Assembly (NCBI GenBank): GCA_905236275.1
Contig: CAJOPI010000192.1
Coordinates: forward strand, 1 to 8,491
DNA length: 8,491 bases
Direction of reading: 5' to 3'
DNA from: an uncultured Lachnospiraceae bacterium
Lineage (GTDB): Bacteria > Bacillota > Clostridia > Lachnospirales > Lachnospiraceae
A program made the position numbers and the translations under genes. This document shows, one piece after another, positions 1-4,961 of this stretch (position 1 is its first letter; each line of letters opens with the position of its first letter). A model generated the notes under the pieces. That model saw nothing but the letters and a program-made list of their open reading frames with translations, was not told the DNA's origin and did not search any database.

Positions 1-318
1 ATACGAACGAACTATTAGTTCATTTATACCATCGCCATTCATATCGTAAAGGGCATATTCCATGTCCGGTTCTCCGACAGCCCAGAACGTATCACCATTT
101 GCATCAGTTTCATTTCCCTTTATATATTCAATGAAGTGTTTATCTGCATTAGTTTCCTCCTCAATTACCTCTGAAGTACTTCCGCTCTCAATAGTCCCAT
201 CTAAAGAACTTGCGATAGATATATTTTCTGTTTCAGTGTTTTCGCTTATTTCAGTTTTAGCGCTGCATCCTGCAAGCATTAAAGCTGCTATCATGCCAAT
301 TAGCATCTTATTTTTCAT
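1..318 (-). CDS. Putative lipoprotein with DxNxDG loop (C-terminus cut by window edge)
   Basis: This is the N-terminal 106 residues of a secreted lipoprotein; the reading frame is open to the window edge. The start MKNKMLIGMIAALMLAGC is a short lipoprotein signal peptide: two lysines, a hydrophobic stretch, and a lipobox LAGC with the lipidated cysteine at residue 18. A Ser/Thr/Glu-rich linker follows (about 19-58). Near residues 91-101 is YDMNGDGINEL, with Asp92, Asn94, Asp96 and Glu100 spaced like a calcium-binding EF-hand-type loop; such loops recur in Lachnospiraceae surface lipoproteins. The ATG lies inside the end of the upstream protease gene (11-base overlap, ATGAAAAATAA) and has a GGGAG site about ten bases upstream, so translation is probably coupled to that gene. 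The function is unknown. Membrane anchoring is well supported; calcium binding is inferred from one motif. Confidence 0.8.
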   Translation of the reverse strand, partial: MKNKMLIGMIAALMLAGCSAKTEISENTETENISIASSLDGTIESGSTSEVIEEETNADKHFIEYIKGNETDANGDTFWAVGEPDMEYALYDMNGDGINELIVRSY

Positions 319-853
319 AAACTTTATTCTCCCATTTTGATCTTTCAATAGTCTTCCTTGACCAAGACGCTGTTCCACATCTTGCGCAACAGTATCTTCT
401 ATAATTTCTTGTGAATTTGCTTTCCTTTTTTCTGTATATTACGGCACCACAGTTGAGGCATGTGAATATGTATTTAGGTATTATTCTTGTAGGTACATGT
501 TCTTCAACACCTTTTTCTTTGCCACTTGTCACCCTTTTGACCTTATATCCATAAGTTGCATTGATCCTATCGGCATATATCTTCCATCTGCCGGTGTGTT
601 TCATGCATCCGGAACAAGTATGTAAAATTTCATGAATAATCGTTTCCTTACAGGATTCTACAGAAACTCTGTCATCATTTAGCAGACGCTCTGCAATCTG
701 TATTTCATAAGTACCATCTTTCTTAGCCTTACAAAGACCCCAACGTGTCTTGGCTCTCCGATTAATCACCCATTCAGACACTTTTCCTGGCTTTATTCCC
801 AAAGCTTCTACTTCTTTTAAACATTCATTTTTTAGAAATGATAAATTCTTCAT
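308..853 (-). CDS. SprT-like zinc metalloprotease domain protein with C-terminal zinc ribbon
   Basis: This is a 181-residue SprT-family protein. The family pattern is clear: a conserved NRRAKTRWGLC segment (31-41), then the zinc-binding helix HEILH (74-78, with Glu75 as the likely catalytic base), then His86 in KHTGRWK as the probable third zinc ligand. A second zinc site follows as a CxxC pair at 132/135 and another at 156/159, as in SprT proteins with a terminal zinc ribbon. There is no signal peptide, so it should act in the cytoplasm. Eukaryotic Spartan relatives cut proteins crosslinked to DNA, but the substrates of bacterial small SprT-like proteins are largely unknown. The gene starts in an ATGA overlap with the DUF4317 gene, has only a weak AGGTG-type ribosome site, and ends 11 bases inside the lipoprotein gene, so all three are probably co-translated. 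The family call is firm; the role is not known. Confidence 0.9.
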   Translation of the reverse strand: MKNLSFLKNECLKEVEALGIKPGKVSEWVINRRAKTRWGLCKAKKDGTYEIQIAERLLNDDRVSVESCKETIIHEILHTCSGCMKHTGRWKIYADRINATYGYKVKRVTSGKEKGVEEHVPTRIIPKYIFTCLNCGAVIYRKKESKFTRNYRRYCCARCGTASWSRKTIERSKWENKVYEK

Positions 854-1476
854 CGTCTTGCACCTAATGCCTCAATCAATCCATCAGCACTTGATCCCGG
901 TACTTTCTCGTATACCGCAATATGATCCCAGTCTGTACTTCTGTCCTTAAATGATGGGTATAGAAATCCACATTCCAGTTCCTCCAGCTCTGAATCACCA
1001 TGTACAGGCGCAACAATGCAGATAAGATAATTATAGACCTCTTCCGACTCCCACTGCTCTCCCTTATCAGAACCAATAAGAGGAATGTCATAAGTTCCAT
1101 TAAACACAAAGATTGCAAATTTCTTTCCCCTTGACATCTTTTCTGCAACAATCTCATAAAAGGTCTGCATCAATGCATCATTTTTCAGATTGACTTCCTT
1201 CATCCCATCCAAAAGCCTCATCATAACATCTGATTCTTTGCTTTCGCACGGAAAATCTAATTCTATAAGATTTTTGTTAGTTTCGCCAAAAGGTACTGTC
1301 TTAGCCAATTTCAGATTTTTATCTCTGTCTGGCATCGACAGCTTAAGAAAATTAATATTGAATGAACCTTCGTCATAGCCTTCTTCATCAAAATAGCAAC
1401 CTGCCACCCTTGATATGTTAGCACGTTTTGTTGTCATTCTCCGCGTCAGTTCGAGCATATCATTTCTGTTAAGCAT
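850..1476 (-). CDS. DUF4317-family protein, half-length form
   Basis: This is a 208-residue protein recognised as DUF4317 from the order of its conserved pieces. These are an N-terminal helix (MLNRNDMLELTRRMT), the ISRVAGCYFD segment, a long Lys/Leu region ending in NLIELDFPCE, the YDIPLIGSD segment, the EEVYNYLICIVAPV stretch, and GFLYPSFKDRSTDWD. From memory, family members are about 380-400 residues. This copy ends roughly where the first half does, and it also has a short spacer between APV and GFLYP. I chose the ATG at 1476 because GAGG lies six bases upstream; a GTG directly before it (1479) would sit too close. It is the first gene after a likely promoter and overlaps the SprT-like gene by four bases. 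It has no signal peptide or membrane segment. The function is unknown. It may be a genuine short branch of the family or a truncated copy kept in an operon. Confidence 0.8.
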   Translation of the reverse strand: MLNRNDMLELTRRMTTKRANISRVAGCYFDEEGYDEGSFNINFLKLSMPDRDKNLKLAKTVPFGETNKNLIELDFPCESKESDVMMRLLDGMKEVNLKNDALMQTFYEIVAEKMSRGKKFAIFVFNGTYDIPLIGSDKGEQWESEEVYNYLICIVAPVHGDSELEELECGFLYPSFKDRSTDWDHIAVYEKVPGSSADGLIEALGARR

Positions 1477-1513
1477 CACACACCTCGACCATTATTTTTC
1501 AACTCACCTCTGC

Positions 1514-1542
1514 ATTGTATCACAATAACCCATACTTTTTAA
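1514..1542 (-). promoter_or_regulatory. Probable promoter of the DUF4317-SprT-lipoprotein operon
   Basis: Reading the minus strand, an extended -10 element TGATACAAT (TACAAT at 1514-1519, TG at 1521-1522) is preceded at 17 bases by TTAAAA (1537-1542), a four-of-six match to the -35 consensus. Transcription would start near 1507, about 30 bases before the ATG at 1476. No other promoter of this quality is visible in the gap. Confidence 0.5.
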
Positions 1543-1549
1543 TACAGAA

Positions 1550-1629
1550 AAAGGTGCATAGCCCTTATGACTCCACACCCAATCAACTATAATTCAAACT
1601 GCGATGCTGTCAGTTTAGTATGCACCTTT
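1550..1629. repeat. Inverted repeat, 11-base arms with 58-base loop
   Basis: AAAGGTGCATA at 1550-1560 is repeated exactly in inverted orientation as TATGCACCTTT at 1619-1629. The inner arm edge lies just upstream of the predicted -35 element at 1537-1542, so it could be a bipartite operator, the ends of a small mobile remnant, or chance. No target duplication flanks it and the loop codes for nothing I can recognise. Confidence 0.4.
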
Positions 1630-1707
1630 CGCTGTTTTTCGTTTTGGCGGTTTGCACTGTTGCCGCAACCGATTCCGACAAACGCACCTGCAAGGAAGAG
1701 GTTAGAT

Positions 1708-1743
1708 AAAAATAGCCGGGTCCTTTGCGACCCGGCTATTTTT
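1708..1743 (-). terminator. Strong intrinsic terminator ending the feo operon
   Basis: A perfect 15-base stem (1708-1722 with 1729-1743; GC core AGCCGGGTC/GACCCGGCT) closes a six-base loop and has A/T-rich ends that give a run of five U on the minus strand. It begins 13 bases after the stop codon of the Fur-like gene. The symmetric A/T ends mean it could also work on the plus strand, but no plus-strand gene is visible upstream of it. Confidence 0.9.
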
Positions 1744-1755
1744 ATTATCTCATAT

Positions 1756-1992
1756 CTATTCCATTAATTCAATGCGCTCAATGCGCCTCAGAACTCCGAT
1801 ATCTTCAAGCTGACGTATCATCCGGTAGACAGTGGCAACTCCAATGCTGTCATCCTCACTCGCCACCTGATAATAGAGATCCTTGCAGCTTGTATAGTCA
1901 TTTTTAAGAATTATGTCAACTATAAGACGCCGCTGCCTTGTAACGCGGCATCCATTCTTTCTCAGGCGTTCAATCACTTCAGAGCTTTTCAT
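1756..1992 (-). CDS. Short Fur-like protein: DNA-binding winged helix only
   Basis: This is a 78-residue protein matching only the N-terminal DNA-binding domain of the Fur/PerR/Zur family. MKSSEVIERLRKNGCRVTRQR matches the first helices, and GVATVYRMIRQLEDIGVLRRI (about 51-71) matches the recognition helix and the start of the wing. It then stops at ELME followed by TAG. Family members usually have 130-150 residues; the whole C-terminal dimerisation and metal-binding domain (the HHH and CxxC region) is absent. The only cysteines are 15 and 36. A terminator begins 13 bases after the stop, so no frameshifted remainder follows. The ATG has GGAGG seven bases upstream, and the gene lies 25 bases after feoB, in the place that feoC (also a small winged-helix protein of about 80 residues) holds in enterobacteria. 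It may be a regulator that binds the feo operator, a FeoC-like partner of FeoB, or a truncated remnant. Confidence 0.85.
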   Translation of the reverse strand: MKSSEVIERLRKNGCRVTRQRRLIVDIILKNDYTSCKDLYYQVASEDDSIGVATVYRMIRQLEDIGVLRRIERIELME

Positions 1993-2017
1993 TCAGCATC
2001 CTCCGCGTTTCCTTTTT

Positions 2018-4183
2018 TTATGCCACAGACCTCTTACCCTGAATAGCTGCGTTCTTGTAAGGATCAGGTCTGAAAATACCGAAGAGAAGTGCGGCAAGGA
2101 CAACAAATCCGACTACAGTTCCTATAGTGAATGTACCATATACAAAGAAACATCCGATCTGGTATACCATGAGTGCAGCAAAATATGCGAACACATTCTG
2201 GAAGATGATCATAAATGCCGACCACCATTTTGAGTTCATTTCCTTCATTCCTGTGGAGATAGCTGCAAGACAGGGTGAGTCAAGCATATTGAAAAGAAGG
2301 AAGGAGAAGGAACTTACTGCAACCGTAGCAGCCGGGAAGAAGGCCTTAACACCAACCCAGAGCTGCACCTCGTCTTCTGCCTCTTCTCCAAGACCTGCAA
2401 GGATTGACATTGTCGAAACAATAGATTCCTTTGCAACAAAGCCCGAAAGTGAGGAAGCAACAGCCTGCCATGTTCCGAAACCAAGCGGTATAAATATCGG
2501 TGCAAGTACTCCGCCTATTGAAGCTATAAGTGAATTATTCGTATCTTCTACAAGTCCGAATGCTCCTCCCTCGAAACCGTAAGAAGAGATGAACCACATG
2601 ACGATGCAGGCAAGGAAAAGTACTGTTCCTGCCTTCTTGATGAATGCAAAGGTTCTCTCCCATACATGCATGAGAACGGTCTTCAGGGCAGGAATATGAT
2701 ATTCCGGAAGCTCCATAACGAACGGAGCCGCATCACCATGGAAATACTTTGTTTTCTTCAATATGATGGCAACCAGAAGAACTGCCGCTATTCCTACAAA
2801 ATACATCAAAGTTGCAAGATACCATGCACCGCCGAAGATTACACCCTCGATAAGCGCGATAACAGGAAGCTTCGCACCGCAGGGAATATAAGTTGCTGTC
2901 ATTATCGTAAGACGGCGATCGTTATCATTTTCGATGGTTCTCGAAGCCTGAATGCCGGGAACGCCACAGCCTGCGCCGATGATCAGCGGGATAAAGCTCT
3001 TTCCCGAAAGACCGAACTGACGGAAAAGCCTGTCCATAACAAAGGCAATTCGAACCATATATCCGATATCTTCAAGAATCGAAAGACAAAGGAAGAGGAT
3101 GATCATCTGCGGAAGGAAACCAAGCACAGAACCCACACCGCCGATAATACCGTTAACAATAACATCTATCAGGACATCGCTTGCCCCTGCCGATACAAGG
3201 AAATTTTCAACTGCGGGAGGGATTATCTCACCAAAGAGAGCATCGTTAACCCAGTCAGTTCCCATCGTACCGATACCGCTTCCTACAGAAAGCCAGTAAA
3301 CGAATCCCATGATTACGAGGAAAATCGGTATACCAAGAATCCTGTTGGTTACGATCTTGTCAATCTGATCAGATGTCGAAATCTTATTCTTCGGCTTCTG
3401 AACACAGCTTGAAACAACCTTTACGATATAGTCATATCTCTCGTTCGTAATAACACTTTCGGTCGTATCATCATACTTCTTTTCGATTTCGCTGACTATA
3501 TCCTTTATCTCTCTGTCAGCATCAGCCGGAATAGCTGTATTTTCAAGAACCTTGCTGTCCTGCTCGATGAATTTTATGCTGTACCATCTTCTCTGTGACT
3601 CGCTGCAGATATTCTCCGGAAGAAGCGAGCTTACCCTGTCTATTGCCTTCTCCATCTCATCAGAGAATTTCTTCTCAGGAATATAAGTCTTGTGAGACTG
3701 TGCTAACCTTTTTGCAGATTCAACAACCTTGTCAAGACCTTCTTCCCTGAGTGCGGAAGTTTCAACGATTTCGCAGCCAAGCTCTGCCGAGAGCTTCTTA
3801 ACGTCTATGCGATCGCCTCTCTTTTTGATAACATCCATCATATTGAGTGCGATAACAACCGGTATTCCCACCTCAAGCACCTGACTTGTAAGATACAGAT
3901 TACGTTCAATGTTTGTTGCATCCACAAGATTGATTACAGCCTCAGGCTTCTCCTTCAGAAGATAGTCCCGGCTTACAACTTCCTCAAGTGTATACGGTGA
4001 AAGAGAATAGATTCCCGGAAGGTCTGTAACGATAACATTCTTATCGCCCTTAAGATAACCTTCTTTTTTCTCTACGGTAACGCCCGGCCAGTTTCCCACA
4101 TACTGGCTTGCTCCCGTCAGAGCATTGAACATTGTGGTTTTACCACAGTTTGGATTTCCAATTAACGCAATTCTTACTGACAT
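2018..4183 (-). CDS. feoB: Ferrous iron transporter FeoB
   Basis: This 721-residue membrane protein imports Fe2+ and carries an N-terminal GTPase. The G-protein motifs are all present: G1 GNPNCGKT (9-16), the switch threonine at 36 in GVTVEKKEG, G3 DLPG (54-57), G4 NMMD (114-117) and G5 SAL (143-145). A helical domain follows to about residue 280, then a membrane part of roughly eight or more hydrophobic segments from about 283. The two Gate regions are clear: GAGCGVPG (403-410, Cys406) with SRTIEND, and IPCGAKLPV (433-441, Cys435). The second half repeats the fold, with GFVAKESIVS near 581. The length is normal and no lesion is visible. GGAGG lies five bases before the ATG. It follows two feoA genes and precedes the short Fur-like gene by 25 bases. 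Expression is probably iron-repressed through the Fur boxes upstream of the first feoA. Confidence 0.98.
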   Translation of the reverse strand: MSVRIALIGNPNCGKTTMFNALTGASQYVGNWPGVTVEKKEGYLKGDKNVIVTDLPGIYSLSPYTLEEVVSRDYLLKEKPEAVINLVDATNIERNLYLTSQVLEVGIPVVIALNMMDVIKKRGDRIDVKKLSAELGCEIVETSALREEGLDKVVESAKRLAQSHKTYIPEKKFSDEMEKAIDRVSSLLPENICSESQRRWYSIKFIEQDSKVLENTAIPADADREIKDIVSEIEKKYDDTTESVITNERYDYIVKVVSSCVQKPKNKISTSDQIDKIVTNRILGIPIFLVIMGFVYWLSVGSGIGTMGTDWVNDALFGEIIPPAVENFLVSAGASDVLIDVIVNGIIGGVGSVLGFLPQMIILFLCLSILEDIGYMVRIAFVMDRLFRQFGLSGKSFIPLIIGAGCGVPGIQASRTIENDNDRRLTIMTATYIPCGAKLPVIALIEGVIFGGAWYLATLMYFVGIAAVLLVAIILKKTKYFHGDAAPFVMELPEYHIPALKTVLMHVWERTFAFIKKAGTVLFLACIVMWFISSYGFEGGAFGLVEDTNNSLIASIGGVLAPIFIPLGFGTWQAVASSLSGFVAKESIVSTMSILAGLGEEAEDEVQLWVGVKAFFPAATVAVSSFSFLLFNMLDSPCLAAISTGMKEMNSKWWSAFMIIFQNVFAYFAALMVYQIGCFFVYGTFTIGTVVGFVVLAALLFGIFRPDPYKNAAIQGKRSVA

Positions 4184-4193
4184 TTTTGCCTCC

Positions 4194-4230
4194 GATAAAA
4201 TTTTATCCTGATTAGTTAGATATTGCTAAC
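4194..4230. repeat. Two palindromes in the feoA-feoB spacer
   Basis: The 77-base spacer holds a perfect 14-base palindrome GATAAAATTTTATC (4194-4207), which directly abuts the feoB ribosome site GGAGG (4189-4193). It also holds the inverted repeat GTTAG-N6-CTAAC (4215-4230). Either could be a protein site or a weak RNA hairpin that adjusts FeoB translation. Neither matches the 7-1-7 Fur box. An A/T-only palindrome of this size can also occur by chance. Confidence 0.35.
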
Positions 4231-4260
4231 CTCATTTCTTAAAAAAAGATGATGACCGGA

Positions 4261-4482
4261 TCACTGGATTTCTATGATCTCAGCATCAGCTTTTCTGAGG
4301 GTAAGTTCGTAACCACGAACCGTAACTTCAACGGGATCTCCCAAGGGCGCAACCTTTCTCACATAAATCTCGCTGTTTTTTGTGATTCCCATGTCCATGA
4401 TACGTCTCTTCAACGCACCATCGCCTCTGATGTTCATTACCCTGATCGTCTCTCCGACCTTGGCTTCACGCATTGTACGCAA
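4261..4482 (-). CDS. feoA: FeoA-family protein (second copy), TTG start
   Basis: This 73-residue protein has the small SH3-like FeoA fold: a start of the type xxxAKVGETIRV, then GDGALKRRIMDMGITKNSEIYV (about 20-41), the APLGDPVEVTVRGYELTLRK core (45-64), and an end in AEIIEI. FeoA proteins are cytoplasmic helpers of FeoB. I chose TTG at 4482 because AAGGAGG (4490-4496) lies seven bases upstream; the ATG at 4473 would be 16 bases away. The gene ends 77 bases before feoB and follows another feoA by 60 bases. It is closer to the classical FeoA pattern than the first copy. The weak start codon may keep its level below that of its partner. Confidence 0.93.
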   Translation of the reverse strand: MRTMREAKVGETIRVMNIRGDGALKRRIMDMGITKNSEIYVRKVAPLGDPVEVTVRGYELTLRKADAEIIEIQ

Positions 4483-4489
4483 TTTAACT

Positions 4490-4496
4490 CCTCCTT
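4490..4496 (-). promoter_or_regulatory. Ribosome binding site that fixes a TTG start
   Basis: AAGGAGG on the minus strand, seven bases before the TTG at 4482, supports that start over the in-frame ATG nine bases further in. Confidence 0.75.
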
Positions 4497-4542
4497 CTTT
4501 TACATAAGATTATTTGACAAAAATGGCTCTTTTTATCCTGCA

Positions 4543-4755
4543 TCAGACCATGATTTTCTTTGCCAGTTCAGCATCAAGAGCAACTCGTGAATCCCTGACA
4601 TTAACTATCAGGTTCTCCGAAATCTTTGACACCACCATTACTTTTGCTCCATCAGTAAAACCTAAGTTGTTGAGAAACCTCTTGGTATCTTCAAGTCCGC
4701 CAACTCTTGCTACTGTGAATTCTTCTCCCGGATTCGCCATAGTTAAAGGCATCAT
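4543..4755 (-). CDS. feoA: FeoA-family protein (first copy)
   Basis: This 70-residue FeoA-domain protein is the first gene of the iron operon. FeoA features: an N-terminal MANPGEEFTV strand, GLEDTKRFLNNLGFTDGAKVMVVSK (about 20-44) matching the helix and turn that carry the LxxLGF signature, then ENLIVNVRDSRVALDAELAKKI matching the last strands (VNVRxxRVALDxxLAxxI). It is clearly different in sequence from the second copy, so this is not a recent duplication. Two consecutive ATG codons (4755, 4752) are possible starts; AGGAGG lies five or eight bases upstream. Members are presumed cytoplasmic partners of FeoB. Why two distinct copies precede one feoB is unknown, though tandem feoA genes are common in clostridia. 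Expression should follow the Fur-controlled promoter about 60 bases upstream. Confidence 0.93.
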   Translation of the reverse strand: MMPLTMANPGEEFTVARVGGLEDTKRFLNNLGFTDGAKVMVVSKISENLIVNVRDSRVALDAELAKKIMV

Positions 4756-4794
4756 TCTTTCCTCCTAAATAAAATCATTTCCATACAGGTTCTT

Positions 4795-4809
4795 TGATAA
4801 TCATTATCA
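4795..4809. promoter_or_regulatory. Fur box 1, perfect 7-1-7 palindrome
   Basis: TGATAATCATTATCA is a perfect 7-1-7 inverted repeat identical to the Bacillus Fur-family core consensus TGATAATNATTATCA. It lies at about +7 to +21 from the predicted transcription start of feoA, so a bound repressor would block the early transcribed region. Confidence 0.9.
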
Positions 4810-4822
4810 TTTTTGCTTCATC

Positions 4823-4851
4823 ATTATGCTATATTTGATAATGATTGTCAA
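4823..4851 (-). promoter_or_regulatory. Promoter of the feoA-feoA-feoB-fur-like operon
   Basis: On the minus strand, a perfect -35 TTGACA (4846-4851) is followed after exactly 17 bases by CATAAT (4823-4828), a five-of-six match to the -10 consensus. The start of transcription should be near 4816, leaving an untranslated leader of about 60 bases. The near-consensus form implies a strong promoter that needs repression, as the two Fur boxes suggest. Confidence 0.85.
4836..4850. promoter_or_regulatory. Fur box 2, one mismatch, over the -35 element
   Basis: TGATAATGATTGTCA is a 7-1-7 repeat with a single departure from the consensus. That change creates part of the TTGACA -35 hexamer, so box and promoter element share bases. 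Its start is 41 bases from that of Fur box 1, close to four helical turns, which puts both on the same DNA face. Confidence 0.85.
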
Positions 4852-4899
4852 TATCAAAATCGCATTTTTATTAAAAAATTAAGGAGCTTAAGAAGCCTT

Positions 4900-4935
4900 T
4901 TACAAAGAAAAGACGAGGGAAATATTCCCCCGTCT
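4900..4935 (-). terminator. Intrinsic terminator of the fru operon
   Basis: On the minus strand an 11-base-pair RNA stem (AGACGGGGGAA with UUCCCUCGUCU, three-base loop, 4911-4935) is followed by a U-rich tract (about 4900-4910). One pair is G-U in the minus-strand RNA and would be an A-C mismatch in the plus-strand RNA, so it favours termination of fruA. It also keeps fru transcripts out of the feo operon. Confidence 0.85.
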
Positions 4936-4961
4936 GTTTCCTGATTCCATCTTCTATATGT

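Noticed and set aside
1587..1730. Open minus-strand frame with a hydrophobic piece (FLAGAFVGIGCGNSAN) between the Fur-like gene and the DUF4317 operon
   Set aside because: It has no start codon with a ribosome site, and it runs through the terminator hairpin. It is at most a decayed fragment and I cannot assign it to a family.
1567..1767. Plus-strand open frame in the gap
   Set aside because: It reads straight through the terminator stem, has no convincing ribosome site, and its composition does not look like a protein.
2666..3412. Long plus-strand open frame (248 codons) inside feoB
   Set aside because: It lies opposite an intact, well-conserved feoB. It has no family features and has the charged, repetitive make-up typical of antisense shadow frames.
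4756..4815. Riboswitch or structured leader in the feoA leader
   Set aside because: The leader is only about 60 bases, is A/T-rich, and shows no conserved aptamer pattern; the Fur boxes explain the regulation.
4862..4900. Possible second hairpin (GCTT-CTT-AAGC with a nearby U tract) after the fruA terminator
   Set aside because: The stem is only four pairs with mismatched flanks, and the stronger terminator just before it already explains the end of the operon.
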